Source: JBAXBF01 sp034429745
GTDB lineage: Bacteria > Chloroflexota > Anaerolineae > Anaerolineales > DRKV01
Direction: 5' to 3'
NCBI GenBank assembly: GCA_034429745.1
Contig: DAOUFY010000090.1
Location: forward strand, 8,782 to 72,781
DNA length: 64,000 nt
A program made the translations under genes and the position numbers. This document shows, piece after piece, positions 35,108 to 42,724 of this stretch. The notes beneath the pieces were generated by a model. The model was not told where the DNA came from. It saw nothing but the letters and a program-made list of their open reading frames with translations, and ran no database searches. Within the stretch, counting starts at the first letter, position 1; the number at the start of each line of letters is the position of its first letter.

Positions 35108-35683
35108 ATGGAAAATTCCAGCTTGTATATTCTTACTGGAAGCATGAATGCTGGAAAGACCATGTTTTGCATGCGGTTCGTGAACGAAGCGCGGCGCAGG
35201 AAGATAGATGTAGCCGGCGTTCTTTCACCGCCTGTGATATGCCGGAAACGAAAAATTGCTATTGAAGTAGAAGATATTCGCAGCGGAGAAAAAAGGACAT
35301 TAGCTCAACAACAAGCACATAATGAACCGGGACCTCAAATAGGCCAGTGGTTTTTTTATGCAGATGCCTTGCAGTGGGGGAATGAAATTTTGCGTCGTTC
35401 TGTACCTTGTGATGTGCTGATAATAGATGAGATTGGTCCTTTGGAATTAATACGCCACGAAGGATGGCAAGCTGGGGTAGAAGCTATAGATTCGAGACAA
35501 TATTGCATTGGGCTAGTTGTCATTCGTCCATCCTTGCTGCAGGAAGCAAAAAAACGTTGGAAAGGGGCGCAAGTGATCCTGCTTAACCCATGGATCAGAA
35601 ATATCCAAAGATGGTTATGGAATCAAAAGCTATTATTAGAACTTGAGGCACAGTTAATGAAAAAACCTGCAAGCAGCGTTTGA
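35108..35683 (+). CDS. THEP1-type nucleoside-triphosphatase
   Basis: The protein has 191 residues. Walker A is GSMNAGKT near residue 11, and Walker B is VLIIDEIGPLEL, where the DEIGPLEL sequence is distinctive of the NTPase_1/THEP1 family. Members hydrolyse NTPs in vitro and are small soluble proteins, and their cellular role is not settled. It starts 9 bases after the lipoprotein gene. Its stop lies inside the promoter of the tRNA gene that follows. Confidence 0.85.
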   Translation: MENSSLYILTGSMNAGKTMFCMRFVNEARRRKIDVAGVLSPPVICRKRKIAIEVEDIRSGEKRTLAQQQAHNEPGPQIGQWFFYADALQWGNEILRRSVPCDVLIIDEIGPLELIRHEGWQAGVEAIDSRQYCIGLVVIRPSLLQEAKKRWKGAQVILLNPWIRNIQRWLWNQKLLLELEAQLMKKPASSV

Positions 35684-35708
35684 CATTTTAACGTGTTCTG
35701 TGTATAAT
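35680..35708 (+). promoter_or_regulatory. Consensus sigma-70 type promoter of tRNA-Val and thrS leader
   Basis: TTGACA (35680-35685), 17 bases, TATAAT (35703-35708): both boxes are perfect with ideal spacing. The start point should be just before the tRNA at 35719. The -35 box overlaps the last bases of the NTPase gene. Confidence 0.9.
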
Positions 35709-35718
35709 ACAAATGCAG

Positions 35719-35792
35719 GGGCGGTTAGCTCAGTTGGTCAGAGCGTTGCGTTGACATCGCAAAGGTCGTTGGTTCAAGTCCAATACCGCCCA
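35719..35792 (+). tRNA. tRNA-Val (anticodon GAC)
   Basis: A full cloverleaf: acceptor GGGCGGT (35719-35725) pairs with ACCGCCC (35785-35791), D stem GCTC/GAGC, anticodon stem TTGCG/CGCAA around loop TTGACAT with GAC at positions 34-36, variable loop AGGTC, and T arm GTTGG-TTCAAGT-CCAAT. The discriminator base is A. CCA is not encoded and must be added by the nucleotidyltransferase. Confidence 0.95.
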
Positions 35793-35814
35793 TTACTATT
35801 TTTTATATATGAAA

Positions 35815-36060
35815 AAGCGCTGATTGGGACGAGTAACAGTATCAGCACAACAGAGAGAAGCTGTGTAGGGCTGAGAACGGCTTTGGTGATATTGATGCTG
35901 CGAAAACCCCCCAGGAGCTTGACCTGGAACGGCTGTTCAGCTTAGTAAGGGAAACGGATAAGCCCCGTTATTGGCTTGTGAAGAGTGCCGATTTTTTCGG
36001 TGAAATTGGGTGGAACCGCGTGAGAACCTCTCGCCCCATAGGTGAGGGGTTTTATTTTTA
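35815..36060 (+). promoter_or_regulatory. T-box riboswitch leader of thrS
   Basis: The leader before thrS has the hallmark T-box sequence GGGTGGAACCGCG at 36008-36020, a GACGAGTAACAG segment near its 5' end that fits the stem I AGTA bulge, and a terminator: CCTCTCGCC (36027-36035), 5-base loop, GGTGAGGGG (36041-36049), then TTTTATTTTT. Uncharged tRNA-Thr should pair with the T-box and favour the antiterminator. I could not fix the specifier codon in stem I by eye. It may be transcribed from the tRNA-Val promoter. Confidence 0.88.
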
Positions 36061-36076
36061 AATTGAGGAGGTTTTT

Positions 36077-37873
36077 ATGTCTGCCGAACGTTATGAAGAT
36101 TCTGAACTTTTTCGCATACGCCATTCGGCCGCACATGTCATGGCACAGGCGGTGCTGGAAATGTTCCCGGATGCACAAATCACCATTGGACCAGCTATAG
36201 AAGATGGTTTTTATTACGATTTTGATTTGCCGCGCCCCTTAACACCGCAGGATCTCGAGAAAATTGAAGAGCGAATGAAAAGCATTATTAAGGGGAATCA
36301 TCCTTTTGTGAGAAGGGTTGTCAGTGAAGAGGAAGCGCGCCGAATCTTTGAAAAGCAAACTTATAAACTTGAACTGATTGATGATTTGCTGAAAGGTGGA
36401 ACAGATGAACATGGTGAGCCGCTGCAGGGCAAACCAGAACTTTCCATTTACACTCACGATAAGTTTACGGACTTATGCCGCGGACCTCATGTAGAAAATA
36501 CAAGTCAAATCAATCCAGATGCAATAAAACTTCTGTATGTTGCAGGAGCATATTGGCGCGGTGATGAACGCCGCCCGATGCTGCAGCGTATTTATGGTAC
36601 AGCCTGGCGGTCAGCTGAGGAGCTTCAAGATTACCTTTGGCGCATGGAGGAAGCGCGTAAGCGCGATCACCGCAAGTTGGGCAGAGAATTGGATTTGTTT
36701 AGTGTATCTGACGAAGTGGGGCAAGGTCTCATATTATGGCATCCGAAAGGGGGAATGGTACGCAATTTAGCCGAAAATTTCTGGTCAAAAGAGCATGAAA
36801 AGGCCGGCTATTCTTTTGTATATACCCCCCACATCGGCAAAGCTCAATTGTGGGAAACAAGCGGTCATCTGGTTTCGTATGCTGAAAACATGTATTCCCC
36901 AATAGACATTGAAGGGCAGAAATACTACATCAAACCCATGAATTGTCCTTTTCATATTGCTATTTATAAAAGTAAGATGCGATCATATCGCGAAATGCCT
37001 TTGCGATTTGCGGAGAAAGGGACGGTCTATCGTTACGAGCGCAGTGGAGTGCTGCATGGATTGCTGCGGGTACGCGGTTTTACACAAGACGATGCGCACC
37101 ATTTTTGCCGTCCGGATCAAATGCCAGCTGAGATTGATTTTGTGTTAAATTTTTGCTTGCATATCCTTAAATCCTTTGGTTTTACAGAATTTAAAGCCTA
37201 TTTAAGCACTATGCCTGAGAAACGCATTGGCAGTGAGGAACAATGGCACGAAGCTGAAGCAGCTCTCGAAGCTGCATTAAAGCGGGCTGCCCTAAGTTAT
37301 GATGTGGATGAGGGCGGCGGCGCTTTTTATGGCCCTAAAATAGACCTAAAGATAAAGGATGCTATTGGGCGCGAATGGCAGCTTTCTACGATACAGTTTG
37401 ATTTCAACCTTTCGGAACGATTTGACCTCACCTATATTGGGGAAGATGGACAGCCTCACCGACCTTATATGATCCACCGCGCTTTGCTGGGCAGCATGGA
37501 GCGCTTTTTTGGAGTACTCATTGAACATTATGGCGGAGCATTTCCAGTTTGGCTGGCACCGGTGCAGGCCGTGATTATCCCGATCGCTGATCGGCACTTA
37601 GATTATGCCTATCAACTTAGAAAGCGTATTAAAGCTGAACAAGTACGAGTTGAGGTAGATGACCGACCGGAACGCATGAATGCAAAGATCCGCGATGCGC
37701 AGACTCAAAAAGTCCCTTATATGCTAATTGTTGGAGATAAAGAAATGAATGAGGGTAAAGCAGCTTTACGGTTGCGCAGCGGAGAAGACCTTGGTGCGAT
37801 TACGCTGGAAGAATTCTTTGAGAAAGTTCGCCAAGATACGAGCAGTTTGAGCACTTGGGAAACAGATGATTAA
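36077..37873 (+). CDS. thrS: Threonyl-tRNA synthetase lacking the TGS domain
   Basis: The protein has 598 residues against about 640 for the usual enzyme. It starts directly at the editing domain: HSAAH at residues 16-20 and DLCRGPH form the zinc-like editing site. The N-terminal TGS domain is absent, and no upstream in-frame extension could encode it, because the T-box terminator ends just before. The class II core keeps motif 2 (YRYERSGVLHGLLRVRGF), the catalytic zinc ligand in MNCPFH, and motif 3 (RALLGSMERFFGVLIEHYGG). The anticodon-binding domain closes the protein. Strong GAGGAGG ribosome site. It charges tRNA-Thr. Confidence 0.95.
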   Translation: MSAERYEDSELFRIRHSAAHVMAQAVLEMFPDAQITIGPAIEDGFYYDFDLPRPLTPQDLEKIEERMKSIIKGNHPFVRRVVSEEEARRIFEKQTYKLELIDDLLKGGTDEHGEPLQGKPELSIYTHDKFTDLCRGPHVENTSQINPDAIKLLYVAGAYWRGDERRPMLQRIYGTAWRSAEELQDYLWRMEEARKRDHRKLGRELDLFSVSDEVGQGLILWHPKGGMVRNLAENFWSKEHEKAGYSFVYTPHIGKAQLWETSGHLVSYAENMYSPIDIEGQKYYIKPMNCPFHIAIYKSKMRSYREMPLRFAEKGTVYRYERSGVLHGLLRVRGFTQDDAHHFCRPDQMPAEIDFVLNFCLHILKSFGFTEFKAYLSTMPEKRIGSEEQWHEAEAALEAALKRAALSYDVDEGGGAFYGPKIDLKIKDAIGREWQLSTIQFDFNLSERFDLTYIGEDGQPHRPYMIHRALLGSMERFFGVLIEHYGGAFPVWLAPVQAVIIPIADRHLDYAYQLRKRIKAEQVRVEVDDRPERMNAKIRDAQTQKVPYMLIVGDKEMNEGKAALRLRSGEDLGAITLEEFFEKVRQDTSSLSTWETDD

Positions 37874-37879
37874 TAAACA

Positions 37880-37904
37880 GCAAGGGGATTATATTTCCCC
37901 TTGC
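37880..37904. terminator. Bidirectional terminator between thrS and pstB
   Basis: A nine-base stem, GCAAGGGGA (37880-37888) with TCCCCTTGC (37896-37904), lies between the two convergent genes. It overlaps the last codons of pstB and can serve both strands; T runs are weak. Confidence 0.55.
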
Positions 37905-38641
37905 AAATATGCTTTTGTGCGCGCTTCTTGCGGATTTTCAAAGAATTGCTTTGCAGTCCCATGTTCTATCAGCTCGCCCAAGTACATGAAGACGACGTAA
38001 TCGGCAAGACGTTTGGCTTGGCGTAGAATATGGGTTACGAGAATAACGGTGTATTTTTCTTTGAGGTCCAACAATCGTTTTTCAATGTGCTGAGCAGAAA
38101 TGGGGTCGAGGGCAGAGGTAGGCTCATCACCAAGCAGCAAGTGCGGTTCTACAGCTAAACCGCGGGCTAAACATAGGCGCTGACGTTGTCCAATGGATAA
38201 ATCATTGGCAGGTGCATGCAAACGATCTTTTACTTCATCCCATAAACCGGCTTGTTCAAGATAGTGGCGGACGATGTGATCCAAATTTTTACCCTTTAAC
38301 ATATTGTGGACTCGCAAGCCGTAAGCCACGTTATCGTAAATAGACATAGGAAGAGGATAGGGTTGTTGAGCTAACAGCCCTACCTTTTTACGTACTTCGG
38401 TTACATCCACGGAGGGATCGTAGATATCCTGCCCCTCAATGAGAACTGTGCCATGGATTTTAGCACCTTTTTGGAGCTCGACAAAGCGGTTGAGGCTTTT
38501 AAGAAGGGTAGATTTTCCACAACCTGAAGGTCCGATGATGACAGTGATCTGGTTTTTGGGTATTTGCAGGTTGATATCTTTTAAGGCATGGTTATTTCCA
38601 TAAAAAACGTTAAGGTTGCGAATGGTAACGTGTGATTGCAT
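37889..38641 (-). CDS. pstB: Phosphate ABC transporter ATPase PstB
   Basis: The protein has 250 residues from ATG 38641 (MQSHVTIRNLNVFYG), after a GAGGT ribosome site; the longer frame to 38722 overlaps pstA and is not needed. Walker A is GPSGCGKST, the signature LSIGQRQRLCLARGLA (Ile in place of the second Gly), and Walker B HLLLGDEPTSALDP. ALKDINLQIPKNQI and FVELQKGAKIHG are typical of PstB. It drives high-affinity phosphate import with PstA and PstC. Confidence 0.93.
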   Translation of the reverse strand: MQSHVTIRNLNVFYGNNHALKDINLQIPKNQITVIIGPSGCGKSTLLKSLNRFVELQKGAKIHGTVLIEGQDIYDPSVDVTEVRKKVGLLAQQPYPLPMSIYDNVAYGLRVHNMLKGKNLDHIVRHYLEQAGLWDEVKDRLHAPANDLSIGQRQRLCLARGLAVEPHLLLGDEPTSALDPISAQHIEKRLLDLKEKYTVILVTHILRQAKRLADYVVFMYLGELIEHGTAKQFFENPQEARTKAYLQGEI

Positions 38642-38654
38642 TTTTTCTACCTCG

Positions 38655-39518
38655 TTACTTGATAGAGTAGCGCCCCAAATAGGCGGAAAGCCAGCGTGAA
38701 AGCAAGCTAATAAACAACACAATGATAGTCAGGATTAAAGCCGAGGCATAAGCACGTTGCTGCACTTCGGGATAAGGGGTACCTAATTGAAAGAATACTG
38801 CAAGCGGAAGCGAAGCTGCTTGGCTGTTGAGTGAAGTGGGAATACGATCAGAGTAACCTGCAGTGAAAAGTACCGAAGCAGCATCGCCTATACCTCTTCC
38901 AAAAGCGAGCAAGGCAGCAGTGGCTATAGTTGGCAGAATTTGGCGTGTTATCACCTTTAGAGCAGTTTCCATACGGTTAGCTCCCAGGGCGTATGAGGCT
39001 TCCTCTAGTTCTTTTGGAATATTGCGAAGGGTTTCATCTATAGTGCGTACGATGATTGGCAGTTCCAATAGAGCTAATACAATGATGCCTGCAAGCAATG
39101 AGGCTTTCATTCCCAACGCAAGCATGATGATAAACCCAAAGGAGCCATAAACAATGGAGGGAATTCCCCACATCACATCCAAAGACAAACGGGTAACATG
39201 CTGCCATTTTGTGCCTTTTGCGTAGGTGTTTATCCCAAATACAATAGGAAAACTTATCAGCACGGCAAGCAAAGTTCCACCGCCTGCAAGGTACAAAGAG
39301 CCAATGATAGCATTAAGGATGCCACCTTTTTTACCCAAATAGTATCCTCCTTGGGGTACATTAGAAATCATTTCCCAAGTCAATGCCGGCAAGCCTTTGG
39401 TGATAATGGTTAGCAGAATAGCTCCTAAGCTGGCTGCAATGATCAGAAATGAAAGGATCATGACAGCGCGAATAAAGGTTTCTTCAAGAAGGCGGAAAGA
39501 AAAGACATTTTTCTTCAT
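38655..39518 (-). CDS. pstA: Phosphate ABC transporter permease PstA
   Basis: The protein has 287 residues with six membrane segments, starting MKKNVFSFRLLEE. The permease coupling-loop region reads EEASYALGANRMETALKVI, and GIGDAASVLFTAGYSDRIP near the end is usual in PstA. Its start overlaps the pstC stop by four bases (ATGA), and pstB follows after 13 bases, so the three are one operon. Confidence 0.92.
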   Translation of the reverse strand: MKKNVFSFRLLEETFIRAVMILSFLIIAASLGAILLTIITKGLPALTWEMISNVPQGGYYLGKKGGILNAIIGSLYLAGGGTLLAVLISFPIVFGINTYAKGTKWQHVTRLSLDVMWGIPSIVYGSFGFIIMLALGMKASLLAGIIVLALLELPIIVRTIDETLRNIPKELEEASYALGANRMETALKVITRQILPTIATAALLAFGRGIGDAASVLFTAGYSDRIPTSLNSQAASLPLAVFFQLGTPYPEVQQRAYASALILTIIVLFISLLSRWLSAYLGRYSIK

Positions 39519-40480
39519 AGGTAAGTATATTTAGTTGTGGTATTGTGAAGAATAAGCGTTGCAGCGATATTAAAACCAAGTACGACAAGCAGCAGCAGCA
39601 AAGAAGCACCCATGAGTGCAGCATCATAGAGGGGAATAGACATCATTTCTCCATAATTGTTGGCGATTAAAGCAGGCAGTGGATAGGCAGGGTCAAAGAT
39701 GGATTTGGGTACAATGGGTACATTGCCAACTACCATCAGTACAGCCATCGTTTCACCAAAAGCCCGCGAGAACCCTAAAACAATACTGGCAAATATACCA
39801 GCCGCAGCTTTAGGCAGGACGGTATAACGTACGGTTTGCCAGCGAGTTGCGCCGACAGCTAGCGAGGCAAGCCGAATACCTTGAGGAATTGATTCCATGA
39901 CTTCACTAGAGACGGAAATGATTAATGGAGCCACCATTACTGCTAGTACAATCCCTCCAGCAAGAACGCTGAAACCAGTGGGATTAGTGATGGATAACCC
40001 AAACCATTTTTCTGCATAAGGGATGATGGATTGAACCCAGGGTACTATGGTGATCATTCCCCACACGCCATAAACAACAGATGGTATGCTGGCTAATAAG
40101 TCCAAAATGGGTTTAAGTAAGCCACGGGTAGTAGGATGAGCATATTCGGAAAGATAAATGGCGGAAAGCAAGCAAGGCGGCACTGCCATTACCATCGCCA
40201 ATAAGGTAACCCACAAAGTACCCATGATGAATGGGTAAAAGCCAAATAGCCCTTGACTAGGACGCCATATTTCACCTAGCAGCAACTCACCTATTGGTTT
40301 TAGGAAAAGAATGGGCGCAGTACGCCTCAACAACACCACCACCATAGCAATGATGACGATTAGAGGAATAGCTGAAGTGAATAAGAATAGCTTTCCCCCA
40401 ATAACTTCAGCTAACGCTCGGCGGGAAATGGCAGGTTTTAGATGAGTGGAATGGTCAGAGCTCATTGGATTGCTTGTCAT
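39515..40480 (-). CDS. pstC: Phosphate ABC transporter permease PstC
   Basis: The protein has 321 residues, with a soluble N-terminus of about 30 residues and then six membrane segments. LASIPSVVYGVWGMI and LASLAVGATRWQTVRYTVLP mark the PstC family, as does RAFGETMAVLMVVGN. It is the first gene of the pst operon. No PstS phosphate-binding protein or PhoU gene lies within the window, so these must be elsewhere. Confidence 0.92.
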   Translation of the reverse strand: MTSNPMSSDHSTHLKPAISRRALAEVIGGKLFLFTSAIPLIVIIAMVVVLLRRTAPILFLKPIGELLLGEIWRPSQGLFGFYPFIMGTLWVTLLAMVMAVPPCLLSAIYLSEYAHPTTRGLLKPILDLLASIPSVVYGVWGMITIVPWVQSIIPYAEKWFGLSITNPTGFSVLAGGIVLAVMVAPLIISVSSEVMESIPQGIRLASLAVGATRWQTVRYTVLPKAAAGIFASIVLGFSRAFGETMAVLMVVGNVPIVPKSIFDPAYPLPALIANNYGEMMSIPLYDAALMGASLLLLLVVLGFNIAATLILHNTTTKYTYL

Positions 40481-40524
40481 GGATGCAAAATGATTAATTA
40501 ATCTAATTATTTGATAGGATTAGT

Positions 40525-40533
40525 ATTATAACA
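40525..40533 (-). promoter_or_regulatory. Extended -10 promoter before pstC
   Basis: Read on the minus strand, TGTTATAAT is a perfect extended -10 element, 45 bases before the pstC start. No good -35 box is seen, as expected for an extended -10 or activator-dependent promoter. The flanking DNA is very AT-rich. Confidence 0.5.
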
Positions 40534-40587
40534 AATTATCATTATTGCTGGATTAATATTTTTTAATAGATGGGAAAACCTCATTCT

Positions 40588-41232
40588 CTAATTATCCAAA
40601 CGGTACCCGAGACCGCGCAAAGTGATGATATAACGGGGGTGCTTTGGGTCAGGTTCAATGGCTTTCCGCAGCCAGTTGATGTGTACATCCAACGATCGGG
40701 TATCACCGTCATAGGCAGTATTCCAAACCATTCCGAAAAGCTCTTTTCGCTCAACAACCTCACCTGCATGCTGCATAAGAATGGAAAGCAAGCGAGTCAT
40801 ACGCGGTGTAAGTGAGATATCCCGTCCTTCACAAGTAAGTAAATTTTTATTTAAGTCAAGCTTAAGATTGCCGGCTTCTAATAGAGTCGGCAGAAGCATT
40901 TTCACTGCCGCAGTCAACTTTTTTACTGAACAAGGAACCGGGATTACGTGCAATCCATTTTGTGAAAAATCATCCTTTCTTTCCGGAGGACAAAGCACAA
41001 TCATTGGGGTGCCTTTAAGGTGCATATTAATGCTTGCTAGCGATTCATATGTCATAACCCTGAGTGAAGGAAGATGGGCAATGGTTAAATCTGGACGGTG
41101 CAATTGGGCATACATAATAGCTTGCCGAATACTTCCAACAATTTCAGTATGATGCCCATGCTTTTTTAGTGCGTTGATCAAGGACGCATTAGAGGCTTTT
41201 TTACCTTCAATCCATAAAATATTTGCTTTCAC
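40588..41232 (-). CDS. OmpR/PhoB-type transcription regulator with degenerate receiver domain
   Basis: The protein has 214 residues. The C-terminal 95 form an intact winged helix of the OmpR/PhoB type (TPRMTRLLSILMQHAGEVV, RSLDVHINWLRKAIEPD, TLRGLGYRL). The N-terminal 115 keep the receiver outline but not its chemistry. The acidic pair is replaced by IEGKK, the phospho-acceptor Asp position reads PDLTIAHLPS with His, and the conserved Lys is missing (IPVPCS). It thus cannot be phosphorylated in the normal way. It lies 107 bases upstream of pstC on the same strand, so it may control phosphate uptake; no histidine kinase is beside it. Confidence 0.85.
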   Translation of the reverse strand: MKANILWIEGKKASNASLINALKKHGHHTEIVGSIRQAIMYAQLHRPDLTIAHLPSLRVMTYESLASINMHLKGTPMIVLCPPERKDDFSQNGLHVIPVPCSVKKLTAAVKMLLPTLLEAGNLKLDLNKNLLTCEGRDISLTPRMTRLLSILMQHAGEVVERKELFGMVWNTAYDGDTRSLDVHINWLRKAIEPDPKHPRYIITLRGLGYRLDN

Positions 41233-41528
41233 AGCGACCCTTTCCCTATTGCAACTAATATCCTGACACCAGTCTTAAAAGTACACGGATTATAATCGCA
41301 TTTAGCTGTTCTTTCTATAGTACTTATGTCGTATTTTAAAATTTCTAATCTTGGTTATCATTCTTTATTATTTGCAAATTTGCCAGCAGCATAAATGATT
41401 GGAAGTGGGAAATGTGAACCTATTGCGCGCAATAAACCTTCATGAGGAAGAACATTTGCACTTTGAAAGGTTTTGTTATAGAATCAAATTGAGGAACGGG
41501 ATGGCGATAACACTAACGGAGGTAAATA

Positions 41529-42713
41529 ATGGCGCAAAAGATGAGAAAGGTTATTATAAGTATTTTAATTGGGTTGTTGATCATTGCTAGTTCTGCTTGC
41601 CAAAACAATCCTCCAGAAGTAAAAACCTCATTACGAGAAACTGCTGCAGCGGTAACTGTAGCTGCTATGGTTCGCGCTTTAGGTGTGCCATATACACAGA
41701 CAGCTATTGTGAAAACTGTCATATCCCAGATGACTCAAACGGCAGAGGCAACTCGCACTCAACAGGCGAGGACAACAAGCAGCCAATTATCGCCTTCTCC
41801 ATCTAGCGGGACAATATTGCCATCACCAGCGTACACAATTCAGCCGGGAATTTGCAATTGGGTGGGTTATATTGCAGATGTAACTTATCCCGATGGCTCT
41901 CAAGTGGAAGCAGGTACCCGGTTTCGAAAGACATGGCGCATTCAGAACTTGGGCAATTGTACCTGGAACTCATCCTATTGGCTGACATTTGACAGCGGCA
42001 CACAAATGGGGGCGCCGGCATATACCCCCTTAACCCTTTCGACAGTGCCTCCGGGTGGAGTTGTAGATGTATCGGTAGATATGTATGCTCCAACAACCGC
42101 AGGTACGTATCAAGCTGTTTTCCGCATCCGAGCACCTGACGGCAGCATTGTACCCGTCAATAATCATGGAGATGGCAGTTTGTGGGCATTAATTGTTGTG
42201 GACGTTCCGCAGCCTTGCAATTGGGCTGGCTTTATTGCCGATATTACCTATCCCGACTATACTCGAGTACAACCGAATGAAATTTTCAATAAGGTATGGC
42301 GCATACAAAACATTGGTACATGCACGTGGAATACGAATTATAAGTTGGTCTTCAGCGGCGGAGATCGCTTGGGTGCGCCAGACTTCACTCAGCTTTCACG
42401 GTATTCAGTTCCACCAGGATCCGTCGTGGACGTGTCAATAAAGCTGACTGCACCGAATGCTTGGGGTACTTATCAAGCCTTCTTTACTTTTCAAGCGGCA
42501 GATGGAACTATTTTTGGGACGGGCAGCAATGCCAACAACCCTATTTGGGTAAAAATTGTGGTGGCTCCAACGCCAACACCTACCGCTACTCCGGTACCCA
42601 CCTCTAGCCCTACGTCAACACCTAGCAGCACGCCAACGCCGACTGCAACATATACTCCAACGCCAACCTTTACACCTACTGATACGGATACCCCATCACC
42701 AACCCCAACTTAA
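41529..42713 (+). CDS. Lipoprotein with two NBR1-type Ig-like domains and Thr/Pro tail
   Basis: The protein has 394 residues. Its signal peptide ends in lipobox IIASSAC, so it is lipid-anchored outside the cell. Two domains of about 110 residues (roughly 108-218 and 228-338) each start CNW.G.IAD.TYPD and contain KTWRIQNLGNCTWNSSYWL or KVWRIQNIGTCTWNTNY. This is the N_BRCA1_IG (NBR1 four-Trp) fold, common in Chloroflexota surface proteins. The C-terminal 50 residues are Thr/Pro/Ser repeats ending in SPTPT. A role in binding or cell-surface structure is likely but not defined. Ribosome site CGGAGG. Confidence 0.88.
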   Translation: MAQKMRKVIISILIGLLIIASSACQNNPPEVKTSLRETAAAVTVAAMVRALGVPYTQTAIVKTVISQMTQTAEATRTQQARTTSSQLSPSPSSGTILPSPAYTIQPGICNWVGYIADVTYPDGSQVEAGTRFRKTWRIQNLGNCTWNSSYWLTFDSGTQMGAPAYTPLTLSTVPPGGVVDVSVDMYAPTTAGTYQAVFRIRAPDGSIVPVNNHGDGSLWALIVVDVPQPCNWAGFIADITYPDYTRVQPNEIFNKVWRIQNIGTCTWNTNYKLVFSGGDRLGAPDFTQLSRYSVPPGSVVDVSIKLTAPNAWGTYQAFFTFQAADGTIFGTGSNANNPIWVKIVVAPTPTPTATPVPTSSPTSTPSSTPTPTATYTPTPTFTPTDTDTPSPTPT

Positions 42714-42724
42714 GAGAGGAAGGA

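Noticed and set aside
35700..35945. An 81-codon frame over tRNA-Val
   Set aside because: It lies on the tRNA and T-box leader, both of which explain the sequence better.
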